Source: Candidatus Omnitrophota bacterium (GTDB lineage Bacteria; Omnitrophota; Gorgyraeia; 2-02-FULL-51-18). From it: DNA of 5,679 bases. Shown here piece after piece: positions 1 through 4,789 of the stretch (position 1 is its first letter; every line of letters begins with the position of its first letter). The stretch lies in the NCBI GenBank assembly GCA_023247935.1, contig JAHFFM010000133.1:1-5679 (forward strand). The letters are read 5' to 3'. The notes under the pieces are model-generated. The model had not been told where the DNA came from, did not search any database, and worked only from the letters and a program-made list of their open reading frames with translations. The position numbers and the translations under genes were made by a program.

Positions 1-238
1 GGATTCCGACGGAAAGGAACTTCCCATGCCTTCGGCTTACGATGAGTTTTCAGAGCGTGCTCATCGCGATTATACGGGCGGGACCGAAGAAGAGAGAAAA
101 AACCGGCAGATTCTCCAAGAGGCGATGGAAAAAGAGGGGTTTGTGGGGATACGGACCGAATGGTGGCATTTTGATGACGCCGATGCCAAAAGCTACCCGG
201 TTCTGGATTTACCCTTTTCCACATTGAATGCGGAGTGA
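1..238 (+). CDS. D-alanyl-D-alanine dipeptidase, VanX/DdpX-like (peptidase M15D), 3' end only
   Basis: This family of zinc metallopeptidases hydrolyses the D-Ala-D-Ala dipeptide, either in peptidoglycan turnover and recycling (DdpX-like) or in glycopeptide resistance (VanX). The open frame runs in from the left edge (first full codon at base 2) and stops with TGA at 236-238, so about 78 C-terminal residues are present. Visible family features are the stretch DSDGKELPMPSAYDEFSERAH, read from base 2, which corresponds to the segment just after the metal-binding SxHxxGxAxD motif, and TEWWHF at 155-172. In TEWWHF the Glu (158-160) matches the catalytic base and the His (167-169) the last zinc ligand of VanX. 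The ATG at 26 is internal to the domain and should not be taken as the start. The first two zinc ligands lie outside the window, so activity cannot be judged. There is no vanH or vanA neighbour in view, so a recycling or housekeeping role is more likely than resistance. Confidence 0.88.
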   Translation, partial: DSDGKELPMPSAYDEFSERAHRDYTGGTEEERKNRQILQEAMEKEGFVGIRTEWWHFDDADAKSYPVLDLPFSTLNAE

Positions 239-258
239 TGTTGCTTGGGCTCAAATTA

Positions 259-443
259 GCGACAGGGTATTGATTTTCTGGCACGTTGGCGCAAGGAGCG
301 GCCACGGTGTCGCCACGTTTAGTGGCGACGAGCGACGCAGCGCCACCGAGCGAGGAGAACCACGGTGGGGTTCGACGAGCGGTGCCAGAAAATCAATACC
401 CTGTCGCGCGCTCCTTGCGCCAACGTGCCAGCAAAGCAATGCC
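259..443. repeat. Composite inverted-repeat element, A-B-A'-B' order
   Basis: Two adjacent segments on the left are each repeated in inverse orientation on the right. Segment A (259-284, contains GGGTATTGATTTTCTGG) is matched perfectly over 26 bp by 382-407. Segment B (278-300, contains GTTGGCGCAAGGAGCG) is matched perfectly over 23 bp by 409-431. The B match continues outward to 266-300/409-443 with 3 mismatches in 35. The right side therefore holds one exact copy of A' and, after B', a second degenerate A'. That makes an imperfect direct repeat of period 43 (382-400 versus 425-443, starting GTGCCAG). The interior contains a small hairpin and short direct repeats (CCACGGTG at 302 and 360, GACGAGCG at 327 and 374). 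No transposase or convincing ORF is present. It looks like a non-autonomous REP/MITE-like element, or a structured RNA leader for the downstream gene. Confidence 0.75.
309..329. repeat. 8-bp hairpin inside the composite element
   Basis: GTCGCCAC (309-316) and GTGGCGAC (322-329) form a perfect 8-bp stem around the loop GTTTA. No T-run follows, so it is not an intrinsic terminator for the dipeptidase gene. It is probably one structural part of the larger repeat. Confidence 0.6.
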
Positions 444-483
444 TTGCCTCCAGCTTAAGACAGCGTAAAGAATAGGATAATGA

Positions 484-1371
484 ATGAAGCGGATCGGGGT
501 GTTTGTCCTCGGGGTCTTTTTGATAGTGGTGGGGATGGCGGGGCTGGTTTTGCCCATTCTGCCCGGGTGGGTGATGATTTTTTTGGGGTTGTCGTTGATT
601 GCTCCCGAATTCGCGGCAAGGCTCAGGCGCCGGATATTCGGAAAATTTTTAAAAAAAGAGATTTTTTTTATCGGGGAATGGAAAAAATCAGGCGTAGAGG
701 CGGGATTTACGACGCGACATTTTCCGTTGGTTTTACGAAAAACGGATGAATTGCTGGATGAGGAAAAGCAGAGACAATTTGCCTCTTTTTTGAATCACTC
801 CCACGGAAAGTTTGTTTTTTTGAATCAGGTGCATGGCGATACCGTTGCCGTTGTGCAGGATAAGGCGCAATTTTCCAAAGAAGGCTTTTATTGCATCCCT
901 GAAAGCGACGCCGCGATAACTAATATTCCGGGCTTGAGCGTTCTCGTTTTTACCGCGGATTGCCTGCCGATTTTTTTCAACGCGGGAGAATGGGTGGGTT
1001 TGGTTCATGCGGGTTGGCGCGGAACTCACAAAAAGATTTCCCAAAAAACACTTCGTTTGATTTCAGAAAAATCCGGAATACCCGCGAAGGATATTAAAAT
1101 ATATTTTGGGCCCGCCATTTGCGTCAAATCCTATGAAGCGGGCGAAGAATTTAAAAATTATTTCCCTGAATCGTCATTTGAATTAAAAAAGGGCCGGCTT
1201 TTTTTTAATCTTTTAAAAGAAAATCAAAGGCAGTTGGTGGAATCGGGCGCTCACATGCGCAACGTTATCAATTATGGTTTCTGTACTTTTGAGGAAGAGG
1301 AAAGCTTTTATTCTTTCCGGCGGGAAAAAGAGGCCGCTGGCCGGATGATTTCGTTTATCTCAAAATCTTAG
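484..1371 (+). CDS. pgeF: PGPGW-type membrane domain fused to PgeF (YfiH/YlmD) peptidoglycan-editing enzyme
   Basis: The protein has 295 residues and two parts. Residues 1 to about 55 form a hydrophobic hairpin: a helix at about 4-22, the turn LPILPGW at 23-29, a second helix at about 30-42, then a basic stretch ARLRRRIFGKFLKK. This matches the small PGPGW transmembrane family. Residues about 61-295 are a full-length PgeF domain, known in E. coli to remove wrongly incorporated L-Ser from UDP-MurNAc and formerly called laccase-like polyphenol oxidase. The metal and active-site residues are all present: NQVHGD (His117), FTADCLP (Cys160) and VHAGWRG (His175). ESDAAIT, GPAICVKSYEAG and the C-terminal FYSFRREKEAAGRM also fit the family. 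The linker has no in-frame ATG, GTG or TTG, so the enzyme part depends on translation from the ATG at 484, which has a modest AGGA at 474-477. Both termini should face the cytoplasm, tethering the enzyme to the inner membrane. The 3' end overlaps the convergent rluA-like gene by 17 bp. Confidence 0.9.
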   Translation: MKRIGVFVLGVFLIVVGMAGLVLPILPGWVMIFLGLSLIAPEFAARLRRRIFGKFLKKEIFFIGEWKKSGVEAGFTTRHFPLVLRKTDELLDEEKQRQFASFLNHSHGKFVFLNQVHGDTVAVVQDKAQFSKEGFYCIPESDAAITNIPGLSVLVFTADCLPIFFNAGEWVGLVHAGWRGTHKKISQKTLRLISEKSGIPAKDIKIYFGPAICVKSYEAGEEFKNYFPESSFELKKGRLFFNLLKENQRQLVESGAHMRNVINYGFCTFEEEESFYSFRREKEAAGRMISFISKS

Positions 1372-2215
1372 GAATTTCTCTCGGAACTTCGCTTTTGAAA
1401 GTCATGAATTGGCGAGTCACGGGGTGCTCAAAGGAAAGTTCCCGCGCGTGCAGCGCAAGCCGTCCTATGGGATTTTTAGCCGCTCCGTATTTTTTATCCC
1501 CGGTCACGGGCGTTCCGATTTCGCTCAACTGCACGCGGATCTGATTTTTTCTTCCCGTTTGAGGAACCACGTCGAGAAGAGAAAAAAAGCCGCTCGTTTT
1601 TATCAGCTGGTAATGAGTGACTGCCAATTTAGCGCTTTTTATCCCATGGTCAGCCGAAAAAACCCGGAGTGCTTTATTCTCGGAGAGCATGCTTTCTAAA
1701 GTGTCCTCATCTTTCGGGGGTTTTCCTTCCACTACGGCGGTGTAATGTTTTTCGGCTCCGTCCCAGTCATCCTGTAATTTTTTTTTAGCCGCTTCATTTT
1801 TGGCAAAAACCAAAAGTCCGGAAGTTTCCCGGTCAAGCCGGTGCACGATAAAAACTCTTTCCGGTGGATTGGCTTGCTTCAACCATTCGTTTAATTGAAA
1901 ATAGGCGGTTTTTATTTTTTCTTTTTCGGTAGAAACCGTGAGCAGCCCGGCTGGTTTATCGACCACAAGAATATCCGTGTCCTGAAACACCACTTTCATA
2001 GGGGAATCAAAAAGGAGAGGTGTTTTTTTCCCGGGTTCGACACGTACTTCGTCCCCTTTTGCCAGCGCATGGTTATGCTTGGTGACGCTTTTGGCATTTA
2101 CGCTTACGCATCCAAGCTGAAGCCATTTTTTGACGCGGGTACGGGGAGCGGAAGGGAACTGGCTTAAAAGAAAATTTAAGAGCGATACTTCGGTTTGGAT
2201 TTTAAAAGAATGCAT
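1355..2215 (-). CDS. RluA-family pseudouridine synthase with N-terminal S4 domain
   Basis: This 286-residue protein should isomerise specific uridines to pseudouridine in rRNA or tRNA, in the cytoplasm. An S4-like RNA-binding region lies at about residues 8-60 (RTRVKKWLQLGCVSVN, then GDEV). The catalytic domain follows: DILVVDKPAGLLT at 81-93, and the RluA/RluC/RluD signature HRLDRETSGLLVFAK at 125-139, with Asp128 as the nucleophile. Then come TGRKNQIRVQLSEIGTPVTG (220-239), GDKKYG and LALHA (254-257). In the TGR-x-x-QIR block the usual His is Asn223, a small deviation. The length is normal for the family. The target site cannot be assigned from sequence (RluA, RluC and RluD differ), so no symbol is given. 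The start ATG (2213-2215) lies 12 bases after the stop of the upstream AI-2E gene and has no clear Shine-Dalgarno sequence, which suggests coupled translation. The stop is inside the 3' end of the convergent pgeF-like gene. Confidence 0.92.
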   Translation of the reverse strand: MHSFKIQTEVSLLNFLLSQFPSAPRTRVKKWLQLGCVSVNAKSVTKHNHALAKGDEVRVEPGKKTPLLFDSPMKVVFQDTDILVVDKPAGLLTVSTEKEKIKTAYFQLNEWLKQANPPERVFIVHRLDRETSGLLVFAKNEAAKKKLQDDWDGAEKHYTAVVEGKPPKDEDTLESMLSENKALRVFSADHGIKSAKLAVTHYQLIKTSGFFSLLDVVPQTGRKNQIRVQLSEIGTPVTGDKKYGAAKNPIGRLALHARELSFEHPVTRQFMTFKSEVPREIPKILR

Positions 2216-2227
2216 GGCGCGTGCCGC

Positions 2228-3295
2228 TCAAACCGCTGTTTCCGAAAATTTTTCCCTGTAAATTCGGATCAGCACGAAAAAGAGAGAAAGGACGGCAGGG
2301 GCGAGGAATATTCCCATGATGCCGTAAATTTGAATTCCGCCCAAGATTCCCAAAAAAAGAAGGGAGTAAGGCAGTTTTGTTTTTTGTCCGATAAGAAGGG
2401 GTTTTAGGACATTGTCTATGCCGCTGATCACAAAAACGCCTAACACTAAAAGTGCCACGGCCTTGTTGTATTCTTGGCTTAGAAAAAGATACGTGGCGAA
2501 CGGAACCCAAACCGTGGAGACCCCGGTAAAAGGGATCATGGAAGCGAAAAAAGCCAAGGCCGCGAAGATGACCGGCAGCGGAAGTTTTAAAATCCAAAAA
2601 ACGATTCCCAGGATCAAGGCTTGCGCCAAGCCTGTGAAAAGCTGGCCTCTCAGTGTCGCCGAAAAAGTTTCGGACACTTGGTTAAATATTTTTTCTTTGC
2701 TGGTTTCGTCCAAAGGCGTGATTTCATAGACGAAATTGTAAATTTTTTTTCCGTCTTTTAAGAAAAAGAAAACTAAAAAGAACATCAGGAAAAAATTAAA
2801 AAACGCGCTGAGGACGTTTTTCGTCAGAATCGTGGCGTGTTTGAACAGAAAATTTCCGAGAATGCCAGCGGAATTCAAAATCCACGTTTTTAATTGCGCG
2901 CCAACCGTGTCCCATTGAATGGGATGTGAAGCTTCGATTTTTTGCACAAGCGTCAAAGAACGTAATTTTGCAAAAAGCGATTCAGCGCCGCCTTTTTCAA
3001 TAAAGTCGGTCATTAATTCATAAAGATGAACCGTTTCTTTCGCGATAAGCCCTAAAAGCGTGACAACCAGAGGTGTTAACGCAAATAAAACAAGCAGCGT
3101 GACAATTCCAGCGGCAAGCGTTTGATTTTGCCGTGTTAAATACAGCACTTTTTCATAAAATGGATAAAGGCTGAAAGCGATGACGATTCCCCAAAAAATA
3201 GGACCCAAAAAAGGAGAAAGAATGAGAAGGACGCTGACCAAAACGTAAACCAGCAACGCGATAAAGAAAATCGAAATAAGCTGTACGCGGTTCAT
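2228..3295 (-). CDS. AI-2E family transporter (UPF0118/PF01594 membrane protein)
   Basis: The protein has 355 residues and about seven or eight hydrophobic segments. It resembles the AI-2E family, whose members include proposed autoinducer-2 exporters (TqsA/YdgG) and Na+/H+ antiporters; most members have no established substrate. Family features are the N-terminal helix pair with PFLGPIFWGIVIAFSLYP (residues about 28-45), a soluble helical middle (about 90-150), FFFLKDGKKI in the centre, and a conserved C-terminal third. That third has LPLPVIFAALAFFASMIPFTG, then GIDNVLKPLLIGQKTKLP and GILGGIQIYGIMGIFLAPAV. The frame stays open upstream to 3418, but the extra 41 residues (rich in His, Pro and Thr) do not look like the family and overlap a promoter. 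I therefore place the start at MNRVQLISIFF (ATG at 3293-3295). No Shine-Dalgarno sequence precedes it, and a -10 element sits 7 bases away, so the mRNA may be leaderless. It is the first gene of a two-gene operon with the pseudouridine synthase. Confidence 0.88.
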   Translation of the reverse strand: MNRVQLISIFFIALLVYVLVSVLLILSPFLGPIFWGIVIAFSLYPFYEKVLYLTRQNQTLAAGIVTLLVLFALTPLVVTLLGLIAKETVHLYELMTDFIEKGGAESLFAKLRSLTLVQKIEASHPIQWDTVGAQLKTWILNSAGILGNFLFKHATILTKNVLSAFFNFFLMFFLVFFFLKDGKKIYNFVYEITPLDETSKEKIFNQVSETFSATLRGQLFTGLAQALILGIVFWILKLPLPVIFAALAFFASMIPFTGVSTVWVPFATYLFLSQEYNKAVALLVLGVFVISGIDNVLKPLLIGQKTKLPYSLLFLGILGGIQIYGIMGIFLAPAVLSLFFVLIRIYREKFSETAV

Positions 3296-3302
3296 GGGAG
3301 GG

Positions 3303-3311
3303 ATTATATCA
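3303..3311 (-). promoter_or_regulatory. Extended -10 promoter for the AI-2E gene (leftward)
   Basis: Read on the minus strand this is TGATATAAT, a perfect TGn-TATAAT extended -10 element. Transcription would start at about 3295-3297, essentially at the ATG of the AI-2E gene, giving a leaderless or nearly leaderless mRNA. There is no good TTGACA at the -35 position (the bases there read ATAGCA), which extended -10 promoters can tolerate. Confidence 0.5.
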
Positions 3312-3313
3312 CA

Positions 3314-3324
3314 GCCTGACAGGC
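3314..3324. promoter_or_regulatory. Palindrome between the divergent -10 elements, possible operator
   Basis: GCCTGACAGGC is a perfect 5-bp inverted repeat around one central base. It lies centrally (within half a base) between the leftward and rightward extended -10 elements, where a bound dimeric regulator would affect both promoters. It is short, and no regulator can be named from it. Confidence 0.35.
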
Positions 3325-3325
3325 G

Positions 3326-3334
3326 TGCTATAAT
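3326..3334 (+). promoter_or_regulatory. Extended -10 promoter for the rightward operon
   Basis: TGCTATAAT is a perfect TGn-TATAAT extended -10 element on the plus strand, the mirror image of the one at 3303-3311. Initiation near 3341 would give a leader of about 105 bases before the 77-residue ORF. No convincing -35 box is present at 16-18 bp spacing. The element overlaps the -35 position of the opposing promoter. Confidence 0.45.
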
Positions 3335-3379
3335 AATCCCTTTATATAGAAGATGGGGATGAGTTGTGGGTAGTGAGAC

Positions 3380-3425
3380 GGGGGTGAGGGTGTGTAAATG
3401 CATTCCACCCACCCCCATCCCTTTT
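3380..3425 (+). terminator. GC-rich hairpin with short T-run in the leader (attenuator-like)
   Basis: GGGGGTG (3380-3386) pairs with CACCCCC (3410-3416). After a 2-base bulge, GGTG (3389-3392) pairs with CACC-type bases at 3406-3409. The loop of 13 bases contains the palindrome AATGCATT. The stem is followed by ATCCC and TTTT at 3422-3425. It lies between the proposed promoter at 3326 and the ribosome site at 3436, so it would be an attenuator or structured leader, not an operon end. The T-run is short and does not abut the stem, so termination is uncertain. Confidence 0.35.
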
Positions 3426-3446
3426 AATATAACATAGGAGAAATGT

Positions 3447-3680
3447 ATGCCTTACGACAGCAGTTTAGACAAGCAGCTCTTTGCCAAGAGCTACGAATCC
3501 GAGAGCACGAAAGTCACGGTCAGTGTTTATTCTTATAACAATGGGCCCAAAAAGCTCCAAATATCCCGTGAAAACATGGACACCGAAGGACAATGGCGTT
3601 TTTCAAAACTTGGCCGGATGACCAAAGAGGAATTCGAGGGCATTCTTCCCTTTTTCGAGGAAGTCCGAAGCCACCTGTAA
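3447..3680 (+). CDS. Small protein of unknown function, 77 residues
   Basis: I do not recognise this gene firmly. It is well supported as coding: AGGAG at 3436-3440 sits 6 bases before the ATG at 3447, and it is followed 24 bases later by the response regulator gene in the same direction. The protein is soluble, charged, and has no signal peptide or membrane segment. It has alternating beta-type residues at 22-40 (KVTVSVYSYNNGPKKLQIS), then WRFSKLGRMTKEEFEGILPF at 50-69, which looks like a final strand leading into an amphipathic helix. The layout (strands with an NNGPKKL turn, then KLGRMT and a helix) is faintly like the PC4/YdbC single-strand nucleic-acid-binding fold, but that is only a resemblance of pattern. 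An overlapping ATG at 3443 is in another frame and closer to the Shine-Dalgarno; the frame chosen is the long one. Confidence 0.8.
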   Translation: MPYDSSLDKQLFAKSYESESTKVTVSVYSYNNGPKKLQISRENMDTEGQWRFSKLGRMTKEEFEGILPFFEEVRSHL

Positions 3681-3704
3681 AAAGCAAGAAGCAAGGACCG
3701 TTTC

Positions 3705-4070
3705 ATGCGTAAAAAACGCATTCTTATCGTGGATGACCAGCGCGACGTGGCCATGCTTTTGCATCATCAGCTTGACCTGCAGGACTGCGAAATCGAGGAG
3801 ATTTACAGCGGTTCGCAGGCGCTGAAGCAGATTTTTAAAGGTGGCTATGACCTGGTGCTGCTGGATTTTGACATGAAGGACATTAAGGGCGACCGAATTT
3901 GCCTCATGCTTCGTTCGGACGATAATTTTAATGCTTTGCCGATTATTATTATCACGGCCCATGTTGAGTTGGATGAGCGCGTTTTTCGTGAATATGGCGC
4001 GAACAAAGTTCTTTATAAACCGGTTGAAAGCGACGACCTTATTGCGGCCGTCAAAGAATGTTTAAAGTAG
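3705..4070 (+). CDS. Stand-alone response regulator receiver domain (CheY-like)
   Basis: The protein has 121 residues and consists only of a REC domain, with no DNA-binding or enzymatic output. Phosphorylation-site residues are complete: the acidic pair Asp10-Asp11 (ILIVDDQ), the phosphoacceptor Asp54 (LVLLDFDM), Thr84 (IIITAH) and Lys105 followed by Pro (YKPVE). The position of the usual aromatic switch three residues before the lysine is Val102, so signalling may not follow the Tyr-switch mode of CheY. AAGGA at 3693-3697 lies 7 bases before the ATG. It probably passes a signal by protein contact after phosphorylation by a histidine kinase encoded elsewhere; no kinase is in view. Co-directional packing with the 77-residue ORF upstream and lemA 8 bases downstream suggests one transcript. 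Confidence 0.92.
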   Translation: MRKKRILIVDDQRDVAMLLHHQLDLQDCEIEEIYSGSQALKQIFKGGYDLVLLDFDMKDIKGDRICLMLRSDDNFNALPIIIITAHVELDERVFREYGANKVLYKPVESDDLIAAVKECLK

Positions 4071-4074
4071 GAGG
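4069..4074 (+). promoter_or_regulatory. Shine-Dalgarno AGGAGG that decides the lemA start
   Basis: A perfect AGGAGG overlaps the stop codon of the response regulator and lies 4 bases before GTG at 4079. The alternative ATG at 4058, upstream in the same frame, lies inside the regulator gene and has no such site. The spacing is slightly short but still supports GTG as the start and coupled translation. Confidence 0.75.
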
Positions 4075-4078
4075 AATC

Positions 4079-4681
4079 GTGAATAGAAACAAAGGCGGGA
4101 TAGGCGTTATTCTTTTGACTATTTTAGGTATTTTTGGAGTCATAGGTTTAATGTTTGCAGGGAGTTATAACGGGCTTGTGCAATTAGAGGAAAAAGTAAA
4201 ATCCGCCTGGGCGCAGGTTGAAAACGTGTATCAAAGACGTTTAGATTTAATTCCGAACTTGGTTGAAACGGTTAAAGGGTATGCGGCTCATGAAAGTTCC
4301 ACTTTAACAGCCGTGACGGAAGCGCGTTCCCGGGTGACGGGCACGATTTCTTCGGATGTTATTACGGACCCCGCTAAATTTCAAAAATTTCAGGAATCCC
4401 AAGTAGCGCTTGGCGGCGCTTTAAGCCGTCTTTTGGCTGTGGCGGAGAGTTATCCGGATTTGAAAGCCAATCAGAATTTTCTGGAACTTCAGGCGCAGTT
4501 GGAAGGAACCGAAAATCGCATTGCCGTGGAAAGAGGCCGGTTTAACGAAGTGGCGCTGGCTTTTAACACGAAATTGAGACAATTCCCGACAAATGTTATC
4601 GGCGGAATGTTTGGTTTTAAAACAAAAGAATATTTTAAAGCAGATTCCCAGGCACAAACGGCACCAAAAGTGACATTTTAA
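4079..4681 (+). CDS. lemA: LemA family protein
   Basis: The protein has 200 residues from the GTG at 4079. A single N-terminal membrane helix (about residues 8-27) is followed by the typical LemA core, SYNGLVQLEEKVKSAWAQVE and VYQRRLDLIPNLVETVKGYA. Long helices follow (SRLLAVAESYPDLKANQNF, then QLEGTENRIAVERGRFNEVA), and the usual end FKTKEYF ... APKVTF. The known family fold is a long helical bundle facing away from the cytoplasm. Its biochemical role is not settled; links to envelope stress and to TPM-domain partners are reported. The GTG is chosen for its AGGAGG and because the regulator stop lies just before it. Two TPM-domain genes follow, the usual LemA neighbourhood. The stop codon lies inside a 14-bp inverted repeat. 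Confidence 0.92.
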   Translation: MNRNKGGIGVILLTILGIFGVIGLMFAGSYNGLVQLEEKVKSAWAQVENVYQRRLDLIPNLVETVKGYAAHESSTLTAVTEARSRVTGTISSDVITDPAKFQKFQESQVALGGALSRLLAVAESYPDLKANQNFLELQAQLEGTENRIAVERGRFNEVALAFNTKLRQFPTNVIGGMFGFKTKEYFKADSQAQTAPKVTF

Positions 4682-4703
4682 TTTCGTAAAAATTAAAATG
4701 TCA
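4671..4703. repeat. 14-bp perfect inverted repeat spanning the lemA stop codon
   Basis: TGACATTTTAATTT (4671-4684) and AAATTAAAATGTCA (4690-4703) are exact reverse complements around CGTAA. The stem is AT-rich and no T-run follows on either strand, so it is a poor intrinsic terminator. The right arm shares its TGTCA with the beginning of the downstream repeat element. Confidence 0.7.
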
Positions 4704-4782
4704 TTGCGAGAAGGAAGCGAAGCGACGACGAAGCAATCTCTGGGAAGAGTTTTGAGGAGCTTCCCGCACGTCCGAAATGACA
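4699..4782. repeat. Small palindromic intergenic element (MITE/REP-like)
   Basis: This 84-bp element starts TGTCATTGCG and ends with CGAAATGACA, so its ends are inverted repeats matching at 9 of 10 positions. It contains the purine-rich tract GGAAGCGAAGCGACGACG (4713-4730), AAGCAATCTC (4731-4740), and an internal hairpin GGGAAG/CTTCCC (4742-4747/4760-4765, 12-base loop). From memory, sequences of the form TGTCATTGCGAG...AAGCAATCTC are dispersed palindromic repeats in several bacterial groups; I could not verify copies here. It ends 7 bases before the next start codon. Confidence 0.65.
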
Positions 4783-4789
4783 CTATCTC

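Noticed and set aside
1..238. Glycopeptide-resistance cassette
   Set aside because: Only the end of a VanX/DdpX-like enzyme is visible, with no vanA or vanH partner; housekeeping members of the family are common.
278..431. Integron attC site or CRISPR-like array
   Set aside because: The GTTGGC/GCCAAC ends do not give the RYYYAAC/GTTRRRY boxes of attC, no cassette or integrase is present, and there are no regularly spaced repeats.
228..468. Several overlapping ORFs of 60-76 codons on both strands in the intergenic region
   Set aside because: They are produced by the inverted-repeat element, have low-complexity or mirrored products, no ribosome sites, and match no family I know.
1409..2407. 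Plus-strand ORFs of 70-96 codons opposite the pseudouridine synthase and AI-2E genes
   Set aside because: They lie antisense to two strongly supported genes, carry no recognisable motifs, and have compositions typical of shadow frames.
2228..3295. Quorum-sensing export as the definite role of the AI-2E family protein
   Set aside because: The family name is historical, most members have no proven AI-2 transport, and no luxS or lsr genes are visible.
3296..3418. Longer AI-2E protein starting at 3418
   Set aside because: The added 41 residues are unlike the family, have no ribosome site, and run through the promoter region; the family-like N-terminus begins at 3295.
4058..4078. lemA start at ATG 4058, inside the response regulator gene
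   Set aside because: There is no Shine-Dalgarno sequence there, while AGGAGG stands just before GTG 4079; the extra residues are not family-like.
4671..4703. Intrinsic terminator after lemA
   Set aside because: The stem is strong in length but AT-rich, and the bases following it on both strands lack a T-run; downstream TPM genes are expected to be co-transcribed.
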